This document shows positions 35,527-49,201 of a stretch of 64,000 bases of DNA, in pieces (the stretch's first letter is position 1; each line of letters opens with the position of its first letter). The stretch is from Hymenolepis diminuta (taxonomy: Eukaryota > Platyhelminthes > Cestoda > Cyclophyllidea > Hymenolepididae), in NCBI GenBank assembly GCA_900708905.1, contig CAADRB010000038.1, positions 1,020,009 through 1,084,008 of the forward strand. The letters run 5' to 3'. A program made the position numbers and the translations under genes. Below the pieces are notes generated by a model, which worked only from the letters and a program-made list of their open reading frames with translations, was not told the DNA's origin and searched no databases.

Positions 35527-38500
35527 ATACAACAAAAACTTTGGCTCTTGCATTTCTAGTTTTATCGTTTAGTTTTACTGTTTTATTAAAATGATTAAAT
35601 ATACCTTGTTGAATGCATGTCTTATTCCCTTATACAATTGTAGGTATTTAAAATTTGTTGGTAAGTTGAGCTTAATGACGTATATGACTTGACAACAAAT
35701 TTGCTAAAATGTATTAATATATAGATTAAAAATACTAAAAAATGATGAGGCTAAACTTGCCACGTTATTGAGAATTGATTTCACTTCATTAAAGTCAGGC
35801 TGCTTCAGGGGTCATAAATCCTTCATTTTGAGTTTTTAATGAACAGCCTTTTTGTTGCTGAAAAAACAGTTAGGGGGAATTTCGCGAAAGATTACGATGG
35901 TATATTTATTTTTCATTAAGTTAGGTGTTTTGGATCGGTTAAATCATTCAGAGATTGCTCGGAAGGATTTAGTAATATGCACATACATGTCCATTGGTGA
36001 TTTTATTCATTGATGGGATCTCCATTTGATAATAAAATGTCAGAGAGAAGTGGCCTTTGGGTGTTTTGCTAAGCTTACCACCATAATACGTCTTTTGAGA
36101 GTGGTAATGCTTTTAAGACCTGTGATTTCTTGTGGGCAATGTAACGTTTCGAGAAGTTTATTTTTGACCAGACACTGGGAATCAGAATACTACAAGTCAG
36201 AATGACAGCTGTTGATTATCTCATTAAGGACATTTGCATTGTGCAAAAGGAATGTGTAATAAAGTATTTTTGAGGCCTCTCGTACGAGGCATTGCTACAG
36301 GTGCTCGCTGGAAGGTAGCCCAGAGGCGCTCTCAAAATACAGTGGCATTTTAACATTCATCTTGTTGACTTCAATCATCACTGAGGCTCACTTTTATGAT
36401 CCACTTCTAAATATATCTGGCGATAATGGGTGATTTTTTAAATTTCCCTCGAAATATACGAGTGCCCATGGCAAAAAACAGTAGAATTAAATTTAGCCTG
36501 GTGATAGAGTTTAAAGAAATTTCAATATCCTTGTAAAAACTTTTTCATCGGAAATTTAATACATTTTCAATTTCGTACAAAATAATTTAATCAATGATAT
36601 ATCCTTCTAAGAGAATATTTTTGGCTTAAGTAAACAGATTCGAAAAATATTTATTAATTTAATCATAAATTGGTGTAAAGCATAACAGCAAAGAGGGCTC
36701 TGTATTACGAATGCAGCACACAAATTTTCAATATTATTTTTGAGCCACAATTATGCTATCGACTATTTATCCCTTATTTCTATCCTCAAGAATAATTACA
36801 GTGTATGAGCTTTGTGCATGTGTCAGGGTAAAGATTTAATATCTTATAGGTACAATACAACTTAACGTCAATAGCATCTATTATTTATAATTGTTTCTAA
36901 GGGAGGCTCCCCCCATTTTAGTGTACAAGGATGTGGTAAGGAAGGAATTCCTCATTTCATAAATACAAAGGTTTATTAGTCGAAATAACGATTTATATGA
37001 AATTCGAATTGTGCTTAAGTATTTGTTTTCATTTACCTTAACTACCGAGGATTATATTATTGAACCTACGACCTTGAGTTTTGCATGGCGGTTTCTGGCA
37101 GTCTTTGCATGCACTCCTAATAGTTATCCATCACTATTTATCAACTCGAACAACAAGGTTACAGACTTTATAGATGCGAATCTGCATACTGAGGCGCTGT
37201 AATTAATAAAAACATTTTACCGTAATAAATGCAGCAGAGAATGAAATACTGCTGTAATTCTTATTTTAGAAGAATGAATCAATTCATTCGCTGGCAAAAC
37301 TATCATAATGAATAAAATATTAGCAAATTTCATTAGAAATAATTGAGCTGAGTTTACTGTTTCGATAATCGACCTCCGGCTGCATCAAGAGATAACACTC
37401 AATCTGTGTATGATTACCATACAAAAATGAGGTGTTAGTCGTTAGTCTACCTGTAGATAAGAGCAAAGAAACTTACTTCCATATTTATTACTTAACGGCA
37501 ATTGTGAATGCCGTTCTACTCACATTTATCAAATGAAATTAAGAAGATTGCCAAGTTACCACTCATGGACCTATCAAAAGAGAAGAAGGTGATATTTTTC
37601 ATTCCTTTGAACTGTTGCTCTATAATTACAGTTAACGAATATAATTTTAATAAACATAAAATATATACATTTACAGTAAGGATACCGCAAAAATATCGAA
37701 ATTGCGCAAATACGAATGCAAAAAATCCTAATTTTCATTTCAGAGAGGGAGCGAGAGAGTTTAAAGATATTTAACCAGACAAGACTAATCTGGCAATCAG
37801 AGTGGATCGGATCAGATCTGACCCTTAATTGATATAATTAAAAATCTGTTTAAAACTAAGGATTGGGTCAGATCGGACTATGATTGGTTGGAGAAGACTG
37901 AACCAATCCTTGAACTTCATTGACTGATCTTGGCAGGATGCGATTGGTCATACAAAAGACCAACTGATAAATGACGATCGACCATGGTCATGACGTGGAA
38001 TCAATACTGCACTTCTGGTGCACGGCAAATCACTTTTTTGCCTTCCTTTAATGAATGCTTCAAGCTTTGCAAAGATAGGAGTGGTCCAATCGTTTACCGT
38101 TCGGTTCTTACTCTTTAATTCGTGGAAAATTGAAGATTGAATGTATTCAAGTTTCAGAAGGGAAACTTTTTCAATGAACTCTGAAGAAAGCCACTGAATG
38201 AACTCAGTGAGCATTCAAAACTATAAGATATCGTGTTCCCTTCCTTGAGATTAGCATTGAAGAATAATTTCCAAAATTTATAGGCAAAATTTCATCCTTT
38301 AACTTTAAGTATATTCTTGAAAGATCAGCTTAATGTTCAATCATATATAAATAAGCACGGTTATAATAACATTACTGTCATTGATTACATTCCCAGTTCT
38401 CAGCAAATTTTCATGCTCAAACTTACTAATGAGCAACGGCTCAATTCGACGATTCCAAAAAAGTGAACACGAATTGAAAACGGTACTGATTAATCTACTA

Positions 38501-41500
38501 ATACATTGGTTTGAAATTCACGAATAAGTAGATCAATTTGTGCATCTGCCTTGTTACTAGCCTTAGTTCTAACATATCCACCGGTCTTGTAGATTTGGGA
38601 CGGTAGAAAGGAATGTAGAACTGATGATGAAGACGGTCAGGTATGAAACTACACTCCATTTAAATATTTATAAAAATTTTGGCACTATTAAATACTTGTG
38701 CTAGAAGTCAATTTGATACCGACTGAACTTATCATTAGTATGACTGATAGTCTTCTTCACACCATTTTATATAGACAAAGGGACTTGTTTATACAAAATT
38801 ACTAATTTAAAAGTTAACTTAAATTAATACTCTGTTATAGAAGACCCAACTACTATAATTTTATTTTTTTTAAATGATAGAGAACGCAATATATATTTTG
38901 GTTAATTTAAATAAATATATAATTATAAGTTATGTACAATAATATTCATGTATACACGCATTCGGAAGTATTTACGTGATCAAACTTCGCAAATACAGTT
39001 TGCAGTTTTATAAAGTGGGATTTAATATTATAATGAAAGCTTAATTATTAATGGATAAAGTAAATGAGTGCGTCATGAACTATGCAAAATGGATAGTGTA
39101 ATCACGAATGAAAATCACACCTATTTCCATAATCTAGAGCCAATCTTCAAATCAAAACTCAAATAGAGAAGTTGTCAGTCAAATTAATTAGAACTAGTGA
39201 ATAATCACATTTGCCACGCGATGAAATAACATGCAGTAGTAAGTCATGCAAACCATAAATTATTGATCGATACGAACTTACGACTATCATCTTAACACCC
39301 CAGGAACACGTCTGATACAGTTGTATTCTCACGAATGCATTGGACGATCTTGTGCCTTTTAACTTTGCTTGTGTGCGGATAAGATATCCTATTCTCATCT
39401 AAACGCGCTCAGAATACCATGTGAAATTTCGTCCTAATTTATAAAAGACATCCTTTCTTGATAAATCTCAAAAAAAGCTGATCACAGCATACTTAAACTG
39501 CAACTTCAACGTCGCCACTGGATATTATTTAAATTAGAACTTGCATCACTTATAAAATATGATGAAGCGTGGTTTGAGTGCGTGGAACAAATAAGTTGGC
39601 TTTTATGAAAAAAAGGATATTTTTGTACCCAGGAGAACTGATGTGTTACATACGAAGAGATGCTAAAATGCTGAGTTCTCGCAAGATCGTCAACATTGAG
39701 CCATGCGTTTAGCTCTTCCCACCAGCGGCAACTGGTTATCAACAGTATTAAATTGCTAACGGTACAGACTAGAAGGGTAATACTCCATCCCAGAGCAGCT
39801 CAAATGTCAAACTAAATTTTTCTGCACTCAGACGTTAGGAGAAAGATTAAATATTTCTATCTTTTAGATACAAATAAGCTAAATTTAAGTTTATTGAATT
39901 TAGAGACTGCAGTAAATATAATGAGTGACATTCGAAAACGCAATTTATGACCCATACAGTAGAGTTGTTATTTGTACTTCGTACATTTTTTCCTAGGTCA
40001 GTTCAGATTTGTAGTTCCTTATCAACTGGACTGATTGACCAACACATTTCCCTACCATGTTTGATATATAATAAGAAAGTAAATTCTGTTGTATCAGTGT
40101 GATAACAGAATATAAGAGGAGGTCAAGCATTAAGAAAAGAAGTTTCATTACTCATTATAGTTGACCAAGGATTGATTAATTCACATTCACATCACCAAAA
40201 TATGTATGCTATTACAGTTTTCTTCAACACAAGCTTGGATGCTACATTAATTTTTGAGGGATACAACGGGAGCGCATAGAAGAACTTGGCAATTCAACAA
40301 GCCTTCTTATTTTTTTGCGTTGTCAGATGCGTACGATCATATATTTATTTCAAATTCAAGGCTATTTGACAAAATAAAGATAAAATTTTACCCATAAATA
40401 TTGCAACTGGAAGTGGAAAGAATTTTAAAATGGAGAAACTCTAATCATGAAGATTCGCAGAGCTCTCTATTTAAAGTATTACAATTTGAAAGCTATGCAT
40501 CCAATTGGCCAATTCTCGTGGTCGATAAATCTTTAGAGGAAGAGACTTATTTTACAAGAAAAGTTTAAAGGAAAAAGTGATTATTTCCTTAGACGGACCG
40601 AAAGACATGTGAACTCTTACACTTATTGCCAGTTTCTATTTAAATCAGAGATTGTTTAAAGATAGAATAAAGTAAAAAATGCTTATAAATGAAACTTATC
40701 ATATGTAAATGTAGTCGTACTAAAGTTCTCATCAGTTTCGATTTATGTGAAAAAGAAATAAGAACCTGCTCAGAGGCGGTGGTCATAGTGCGATGAGTCA
40801 CTTTAAAAAAACAAGTATTCCCATGATTCTCAAGCGGATTTTCACCTATGTGCAATTTCTGTTATTTCTGATTGACTAATCAATTCAGACTTGATCATTG
40901 CCACATATATTGTCATATGTATCGAAATATTGTTTTTAATAACTCTCATTGAGACATCAAAGTTATTATTAAGGGATAAATGAAAGATGCTTTCCCATAA
41001 CGATCACCAAATGTCTGCGAGTTCCGTAACGTGTCAAATAATTGGCACACTGCAAAGAAAGGGAACTAGATGTTTGAGTGAAAAGATAGTGGTAGATCAC
41101 ATAGGAAACACGCGCTCATCGATACGAAGAGCATCATGACTCAAGCCACAATGGAGGCATGAGCAGTCAAGGAACTACATGAGAATGTTTCTGAACAATA
41201 TGAATTTTAGGTAAAACTTATTTTTCTCATCTCTTTTTATTGAAAGCCGAGTATAAATAACCTGTACGACTTAATCAGTAGTAATTTCTACTTTAACCCC
41301 ATATGTTTATCCCACAATCCAATCACTATCAGTTTGTTTTGTTTATATTTATTATAAAAAATCTTCAAAACAATACAAAATAGCACAGGTTTTAGTTCCA
41401 AAACTGGCCTCAGCCTAGTATTAACGTAAAATTGACAGAAAAAATACAATCAGGAAAAATAAGCCGCTTTATTTTTTCGAAAAATGATTTTTAAAAAGTA

Positions 41501-44500
41501 GAATTTGATCAAAATAATACTAGGTTAAACACATTTGATAATTTTGGTCCTTATGAAGTTATTTGCCTTAATAAGTGAATATTTGGAATTTTAAGGTTTC
41601 AGATAAACATTTTATAAAGAAAATCGATTCATAGATCGATTTTCTTCCCCTCTAATACGGGAATATGTAATCGCTTTACATACTTTAAAGAAAGCCGATT
41701 ATAAAATCTGATATAAATAAGGACAAAAGGATAGAAAATAATTTGCAGAACAGTTCAATGATTGCCGAGGAGCTGATTTATTTATACATATGCATTCGTC
41801 GAACTCTGTCACTAACGTGTAGTTGTTATTGTCTCAAAATAACGACTGACTGCTGGAGTGTAAATATTCAGACTCGATGACTGGGAGATCTTATGTATCT
41901 TGTCATTAAGCTACTTACGATTCTCATAAATACTCATTGTCTTCTTAAAAGTATTGATATTACGGATTATTATCATTTTTGAACGTGTGGAACTTATATA
42001 GGTGTACTCTGCTGCAGTGCATATTAGATTGAAAGAACGGTTACGGTAATTCGTACTTTACATTTGAAAGCGATCGCTTATTACATCGCATGAATCCGCA
42101 TTCACTGAGAGTTAATTTTAGCAATACTCAACAAGGTAAACTAATTCATTTAATATGAAGGTCTCTGTAATAAAATTTATTTAACAGCTACGTCATATTA
42201 ATGTTTATCCTATCATATGTGTCGTTTGTTTTCCTATTTATTATCGGTCAATTTTAGGACGCATACATCTTATTAGTCATGAAATCCAATGGTCTGAGTA
42301 TAAAAACTTTTTTGAATCCCTATCCCACACAATTATACATACGTACAATTCATTACGTTCATACAGTACTAGTTGTAGTTTCTCATTCAACGCATTCTCT
42401 ATATTAAACAATTCTTCTACGTGATTAATTTAATTTAAGGGTAATTTATGATTAGGAGGTATACTTCAGAATATGACAGTCTCTAAGAGGTCTTATAAAA
42501 ATTACTTATCTGATACCTCACCCGCAACAGATCAGTCCAGCCCAGAACATTTAGATTAGAAGCCTGCAATAAACTTTTTAACAAAAGCTCACTTAATTAG
42601 AATTTTCGTCTCCCTAAACATTTATTTATCATTAAAATTATAACTTTACAGTAATCTATTTACCATTATTTAGCATATTGAGACCCACCACGTGCGAAAT
42701 CAAATAGTCAGGAAGGTGTTTTCATTGCAGTTTGATATATATCCCCCGTTTTCTCAGACTGAAAACATGTGCAGAGTAAAAAGCTCGCAGTACTAATAAC
42801 TTGCAGATGCAATCTTCGTGGAATTTAGCAAAATTTAAAAATAACATTATACTGTTTTTATATTAATTTTTCAATAATAAACGAATGTTTTCTGTTGAAT
42901 AATGTCAAATCATAGAGATCTAAGATATTTTAGCTTAAGTCATTCGCAAAATTTTTCTTGATTTATGGTATTAGCCCTTCTCTCAAAATAACAACCTAAT
43001 TATCTTACTCCAACACAGGTAATATCATGGTCGTCATGACTACCATCTTTTCCTCCACCTATGAAAAATTTCTTGTTCTGAGTATGATAAATAACGCTGA
43101 ATTTTTATTGTGTCTCGCTTAACTTCTAGCCAGTTAAGTCATTATGAATGCTTTGGAGTATATAAATATAACGTTATTCCTAATTTGTATATGATAAATA
43201 ATTCTTCATAAATTTGACATTTAAATTGTCTGGAATGACTTTGTCCCTTATTCAGGAATATTGAACGAAATGCCGCTCGTTCCTAAGCCGTAAAGCTCCT
43301 TGTCAATCCTATCTCTGGCCTTCCCATAACATCTTATTCTGAATGATGCTTCCAACTGAGAAAAAAGTCACTATTTTGGCTCAAAGTTAGTGACTTAGAA
43401 GTAGGACAACAAAGCCTACTAAAACTGAAAGATAGTTAAAAGTAAAGTTCATGTCAACGGCCAATGTGATGTTTATTGCAAACATTTTTAAGTTTAGATT
43501 TTACAAAATAGAGATTCGAGTAATAACTGAAATTTAAAAATAATATTCAGATTCCTAATATACTTGTTAGGAAAGGCTGATTGAAGTGAAATTTAAGTGG
43601 GCGAAACTGGAACAAGTCAATTTCGGTGGATCAGTTTTAAAATTTATTTTATTGATTTATTTATACCATATTAAGTAAAATGTTTTATTTTTATTAAGTA
43701 ATGAAAGTTAATTTTACAACTTATTATATTTAAAATTGCTAAAATTCCAAAATGTTGTTTTTATGATCATTTATTTCACTTTAAATTAATTAAATTATAA
43801 GGATGTGAATATGAGCATTGAAACACCGCATCTACAAAGGAACTACCACCATTATCATTTTTATGAAAAAATCATGCCACTGAAGCTTTAAAAACAAGTA
43901 TTCGAAATATAGATGAAATATCAAAATTAATAAACTAGGAGAAGTGTAACTTTTGCTATTTAAAGAAAGGAAATTCTAAATCTAATCTTATCTGAGTTGC
44001 GAAAAGCCGTGCTATTTCAAATCTGACGAGATAGATTTAGTATAAATTTGTCTCAAAAAGCAACACAAACAAATATTATTAATCATCAACGTTACTTATT
44101 GGAAATGAAAAGCATTATTTTTATGCATTTAATAGTAATGGAGCTCAAATATGGAGAATAGTAAAAGAGTCCACTAAGGGATTAAAATATAGGAAAGTGT
44201 AGAAGTAAAGAACATGGTCAAAGCATAGTTATAAAGTCTGATTTCTGACTCATTTTTATTTAACGGATGTACTTCCCTGCTTTAGAATTTCATTATCCGA
44301 ATTACAAGTTTCAGGAGCTGTCCTTAAGATTCATAAATGAGTCTATGCCCGCGACTTTTGGACCTTAATGATTAATTAATTGAATTTAGTGACTGGCCCT
44401 GTCAGCTTGATAAGCATGTTTTGTTTAAAAGCAATAAATGGTTATCTGATATAAGCTAAGATGTTTTCAACATCATCAGACCTCACAAGGGTTGACTTAC

Positions 44501-44714
44501 GGTTCTCTCCATAATACTTTATCAGTTATAATTTCACTCTTCTTAAATGTGTTAGACTCTGGCCATTTTTGTCCTGTTCGAGTATTTGTTATTCATCAAT
44601 TCAGTTTTTCATTCTTATTTTTCTTTCGGATTGTCATAAGAAACCGCTCTGAAAAGGATAACCGGGTTATTTCAGTCCATGAAAAAGGTATTGCAAATTA
44701 TTAAAATTCTTTCT
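35527..44714. other. Long gene-free AT-rich region
   Basis: More than 9 kb with no gene I can support. ATTAAA at about 35585 may serve the CCDC34-like gene. A minus-strand open frame of 88 codons at 37948-38214 sits in DNA somewhat richer in GC and has balanced composition, but shows no family motif. Others (39506-39742 -, 40640-40855 -, 37508-37774 +) are AT-driven. No tRNA, rRNA or LTR-like copy was seen here. Confidence 0.4.
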
Positions 44715-44717
44715 TGG

Positions 44718-44785
44718 CGCCAATGGCGAAGTGGCCAATGCACACGTTTTCAGAGATTAGAGTTTCGGTACCCACTGGTACAAGT
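44718..44785 (+). repeat. tRNA-like SINE head or tRNA relic
   Basis: The block contains tggcgaagtgg (about 44724-44734), a perfect match to the RNA polymerase III A-box pattern TRGYNNARNNG. About 30 bp further on, gtttcggtaccc resembles a B box (GGTTCGANNCC) with a few mismatches. It is tRNA-shaped, but the acceptor stems do not pair convincingly, so it is not a functional tRNA. The following 70 bp are not recognisable. Confidence 0.35.
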
Positions 44786-45617
44786 GAGTAGAATGTTTAA
44801 CCTCACCGATTAAATCTGGCTAAAAAGGAGAAAGAGAAACTGAATTACTTATCAAGGAGGCTTCTTGATGCTATGAGAGTTGGCAGGCGCTTTTAAAATG
44901 GATTTGTGGGCCAGTAACGTGTACGCCTTCCATGTTACGACAAAAATGCTTATCAGTATACATCGGTAGATTGCCAACCACACTAGTCAATTCTGGACTA
45001 ATGGAATGCAAGTTGCCCATAAGAGCGGCTAAATGATGCTTTCCTTTTATCCAAATCATGCATTATGAACACTGTCATTATAGATTTGGAGAGCTTTATT
45101 ATTTGTCTTAACAGTAATCTGGGAGTAACTGCTGATTAATCAAAAGAGAAAAAATGTTTGTCAAATGTTGAATTTATCAAATAACGCTTAAACAAATAAA
45201 TATACTTTAAAACAGATAAAATTATTTTTACAAAATTATCTGAGAAATAATGAAAAAAATGAGGTTGCTAGAATATGCTGACATCAACTATATGGTTACA
45301 CACGATCTAAAATAAAAGGACAAATTAAAGAATTTCTCCAAGGTTAGGAACATCTTTTTATTGTGGAAATTAAGTTTTTTATAAACAGTGAACGCATACG
45401 AAAATCCGTCGGTTGTGTTCTACCAAGTTAGAAAATTACCTTCTAAATGAAGAAAAAATCCCCCTTGGAGAACACACAATAAATCAGTGGGATAACTGGC
45501 GCATGCCAATCAAATAATTTAACACATCATTAAGGTAAAAGGCATGACTATATATGTTGGTAAATAAATTTATATTTGCTGGATAAAATGACTAATTTCT
45601 ATCCAAGGAATATTAAA

Positions 45618-46162
45618 CTGATAATTTGTTGTTAATTAATCTATAAAATTTACATTTTTGTAAAAATGTACTATGATTATTATGTAGTGATGCCATACAA
45701 ATAAGCTTTTTTGTTAATCCTTAGTAATTCTCTTAAGAAGTTCAACTAGTTGCTGACAGGTAGAACTAGCCTCTAGCAGAGTCCTCTGGCATAAATTTGT
45801 CCCCAAAATTAGCTAGGCATGGTCAAAGTAGCAAGAACAAAGGGGATACGAGTGGACAGAATTTATTGCAGCCCATAGCTCACTGTCAACATGCTTTGCC
45901 ATTAAAAATATTTAACGCTACGTTGTAGGGATATTGATCGATGATTGGCTGGGAAGACCTCACGCACGGCCGCACTTATTCACTACGCGACCGGTAGTAA
46001 GGCCGCACTTTCCGGAATGTCCAAGTACACGCGAGCTTCCCTTAATCAGCCCTGGTAACGTTGCTGTGCATAATTTTAAGTAAATTGCGGAAGGTTGGTT
46101 AATCTTGTGTTGTTATTGAGTTTTGGCCTTGGTAAGCTTGGGAGGCTAGTAAGATAATAACT
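45618..46162 (+). repeat. Putative 5' LTR of a degraded retroelement
   Basis: Its start (gttaattaat...aaaatttacatttttgt, 45630-45661) and its end (gtgcataattttaag...aatcttgtgtt...ctagtaagat, about 46065-46155) both recur in the same order at 47548-47692. Between the pair lies an integrase relic. The middle (45770-45900) also resembles 260-480. Spacing and order suit LTRs, though the boundaries are approximate and TG/CA ends are not clear. Confidence 0.5.
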
Positions 46163-47547
46163 AGTGGCGAGCACATACTATTTACGGTCTCCAATGATTT
46201 TGTAAAATACTCAAAGAAAAAGGCCTTCGGTTCTCAAGAAACAGTATATTAATCAATATTTTACAAAATATTCGAGAACTTATCAGCAGAAATAAAACTC
46301 TTTTTGCAAAAATTGGGGTCAAATATTCTTGTGACGTTCCTATCACTTCTACTGAACCGTTTCTCATAATTCCACAAAAAATTGCCTCCTATCTCTTGTT
46401 AAACCATTATCTCTTACAGTAATTTCTAGACAATTCCTATTGAGGCGACCAATGACTAAGTGAAATTGCACCCATTAGGTGGAGATGGTGTAAAGTAACG
46501 AGTTTCATACACTTCGAAATCTTTAACGCCTACGTTCCAACATGACCTGCCCACGAATTAACCGTGCCCAAGCTACAATAAGTCCCGAAATTCTGTCTGT
46601 TTGAGCACCAGGTAAACCAAGTGTGTCTCTTCCAAAACTCATGCATCGTCCACCAAAATCAAGTCTTTAAAATGTCTTGGTTAGTGCAACCACATTCGAT
46701 CTGAACCAGAGCTTGTCTGCCACGGGTGGATGATAAATGCTAAGAAACCGAGGAAATCATTCTCGGTGAACCCGTTCTCCACACCAAGAGAAAAGTATCA
46801 AAAGTGATTTGACAAAATGAAGGTGAGGGTAAGCAAGTGGCCGTTCTCGTTTCTCTACAGGACACTAGTGTGTGCTATCAAACTAAAGCTTTTCAGTCTC
46901 ACATTGATCTCAGTCTTGCTGGGCCTATTCTAGGAATCTCTTATCTTGTCTTGGTGTGTTCTTATTCAAAATGGTCAACGGTCATACCTCTTAAATCTGC
47001 AACAACCGTCACCATCATCAACAGCCTATGCCAGAAATTCGCCAGTCATAGTGCGCCAAAGGTTATTGTGTCCAGAAAAGTCCCCAGTTATCTTCTACTC
47101 AATTTGAGGACTTTTGTCTTGATCTAAATGTTTCTCTCCGTCTTATCCCAATGGCGTGGACGGGCAATTTTTGACAATGTGAAAGGGTAGCTTCTTGTGT
47201 CACAAGGGGAGTAGATAGTGAAGGTGATTCATAATCCTTTACACTTTAGGTGTTGGATGATGCCACATATTGATCTCAAAATCTTCGCTCTCGGTATGCA
47301 GCCGCATCCTCCAAACTGAAAACAGACGCAACGGAGATCTATTTGGTCGCCCGTTACCTCCCTTCACCATGAAATCCCAAAATTCCGTAGACCAAATGCA
47401 ATTATCTTTTAGATCGTTACTCTGGACGCTTCGGAAGACTCCAGAAAAGATTCAGGGTAGAAACAACATCGAAATTTATGACTCAGCAACTTTCTTCAGG
47501 AGATGTAGGATAAAGTGAATAGCTTAAATCCAAGAAAAATTAAATTA
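46163..47547 (+). mobile_element. Internal region of degraded Ty3/gypsy-like element (integrase relic)
   Basis: The frame at 46837-47127 contains HIDLSLAGPILGISYLVLV, followed by SYSKWSTVIPLKSATT, recognisable as the start of a Ty3/gypsy integrase catalytic core. The first catalytic Asp region is present, while the later D,D-35-E landmarks are not intact in this frame. Flanking frames carry stops, so it cannot make a working enzyme. No gag, protease or reverse transcriptase is visible here, which means most of the element is gone or unrecognisable. Confidence 0.6.
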
Positions 47548-47692
47548 ACATTTCATTGTTAATTATTTGTAAAATTTACATTTTTGTCAAATACAATAAA
47601 ATTATGGATCGTTGCACTGCATAATTTTGAGTTAACTGTGGAAGATTGCTAAATCTTGTGTTATTTTTGGGGGACTAGTAAGATTATAGCAA
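47548..47692 (+). repeat. Putative 3' LTR, internally deleted
   Basis: It matches both ends of the 45618-46162 repeat (attgttaatt...aaaatttacatttttgt, then gcactgcataatttt...aaatcttgtgtta...ctagtaagat). It lacks about 375 bp of the middle, or the upstream copy gained that sequence. Confidence 0.5.
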
Positions 47693-49201
47693 TATTAAAA
47701 ATAATCGATGAGTTAAACATCATTATTGTGAAAAGCAATCGAAGGCATTCAATCTATAACTGGTGAATAGTCCATTAATGGTAGATATTTGTGCTAACTG
47801 CAAATCCCAGCTTAAATAAGATATGTATGAAGATGGTATATATTTTGTTTGTGCAGTTCCAGATACATGCCTTCTATATTGCTTGGCTTGCGATGGGTGT
47901 ACGTTTATGCAAAAATGTAGATAATTACAAAACTTCATTCGTAAAAATAAACTTTCGGTGCAGTTTTAAACAGCGGCTTTAAATGTCAGGTTTTAGTCCC
48001 TAAATATGTCATAATTACAAAAGACCAAATTACAATTGTCAGTGCTCTTGGAAAACTATGTGATGGTGCATAAAAATCTGTGGGTATTAATACAAGTGAT
48101 TCCATCCCCAATATGGATATTAAGTAGTCATGCCTCTAATGATCCATGTGAAACATCTGACATCGTCTTTCTGGGTTGTTAGAACGTGTCACTGAAGTAC
48201 ATGTGAGATACCAGCCAGCATATTGGCCTTAATACGGTTATAGGCGACTGTCTGCAAAGTCGTACAATTAAAGTATGCCCTCTTTACTACTGAACGGAAT
48301 ATTTAGCAATTCAATCTCCTCTTTCGTTTTTTTTGGGGGGAGATACGCTGTTTGGAAATTTTAGGATAACGTAAAACCATGAATTTCAGAAATTTTTCGG
48401 GGATGGGAAACGCTTATCAAATGTTGTTTGATTGGTAACCATGGTTATTTGGGACAACTGGACAATAAGTCATTTATTCGAAAGTGAAAAATATATTCTT
48501 CGCAGTAAAATAAAAATTCAGATTTGAAAGCAATTTAATGCAATACGTTAAGTGCAAATCGACACTGCGATCTCAGTAGATTTCAATTTAATTGGCCCGC
48601 AACAATTAATGTTAGACTTTGAAAAAATGTTCAGATTAGCATGAAAAATCCTAACCCAATGGATGACTCACTAATAAATCCGAAATATTTGCCTGTAAAG
48701 ACTCCTGGGATTTTAAGGTCATTGTGCACATACCTCCGTCACAAATTTAGTTCACCTAAATGTTGGACTAAGTGTAAATGGTAGAAAGGGAGTTAGTTCA
48801 ATAAGGAAGTAAATGCGAGTCTAAGAAAAATGGCCGGAAGCTTCCTAATTGAATGCTTGTAATCCTCATATTTCGTTATAACATTATATCCTCAAACTCG
48901 TAACATAAATGAATTGATGCTTTACTCATTGCCATTAGTCAAGTAAGGGTGATTTTGAGATTAGTAAGTTTAGATATTCCAGTATTATCGAAAAGTTAAA
49001 GCAGAATATGGCACTGTATGCATAATTAATACTTTACCAATATATACAATTGGCGATTTCAGAAACTTTTATGGGAAAAGATAATTATTGTTAAATTAGA
49101 GGGTACAGAGTTTTTGAACAATTTATTAACTTTTTATGAAATACATTATGTTACCAATGAGAATATAAAAAGCAAACAACAGTGTAAAGAAGTTCAAGAT
49201 A
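47693..49201. other. Spacer between two retroelement relics
   Basis: AT-rich, with no gene recognised. It may include the 5' part of the next element (gag or RT fingers), but I see no motif that supports this. Confidence 0.35.

Noticed and set aside
37948..38214. 88-codon minus-strand frame as a gene
   Set aside because: Composition is plausible, but there is no recognisable domain, neighbouring exon or splice signal; left as unexplained spacer.
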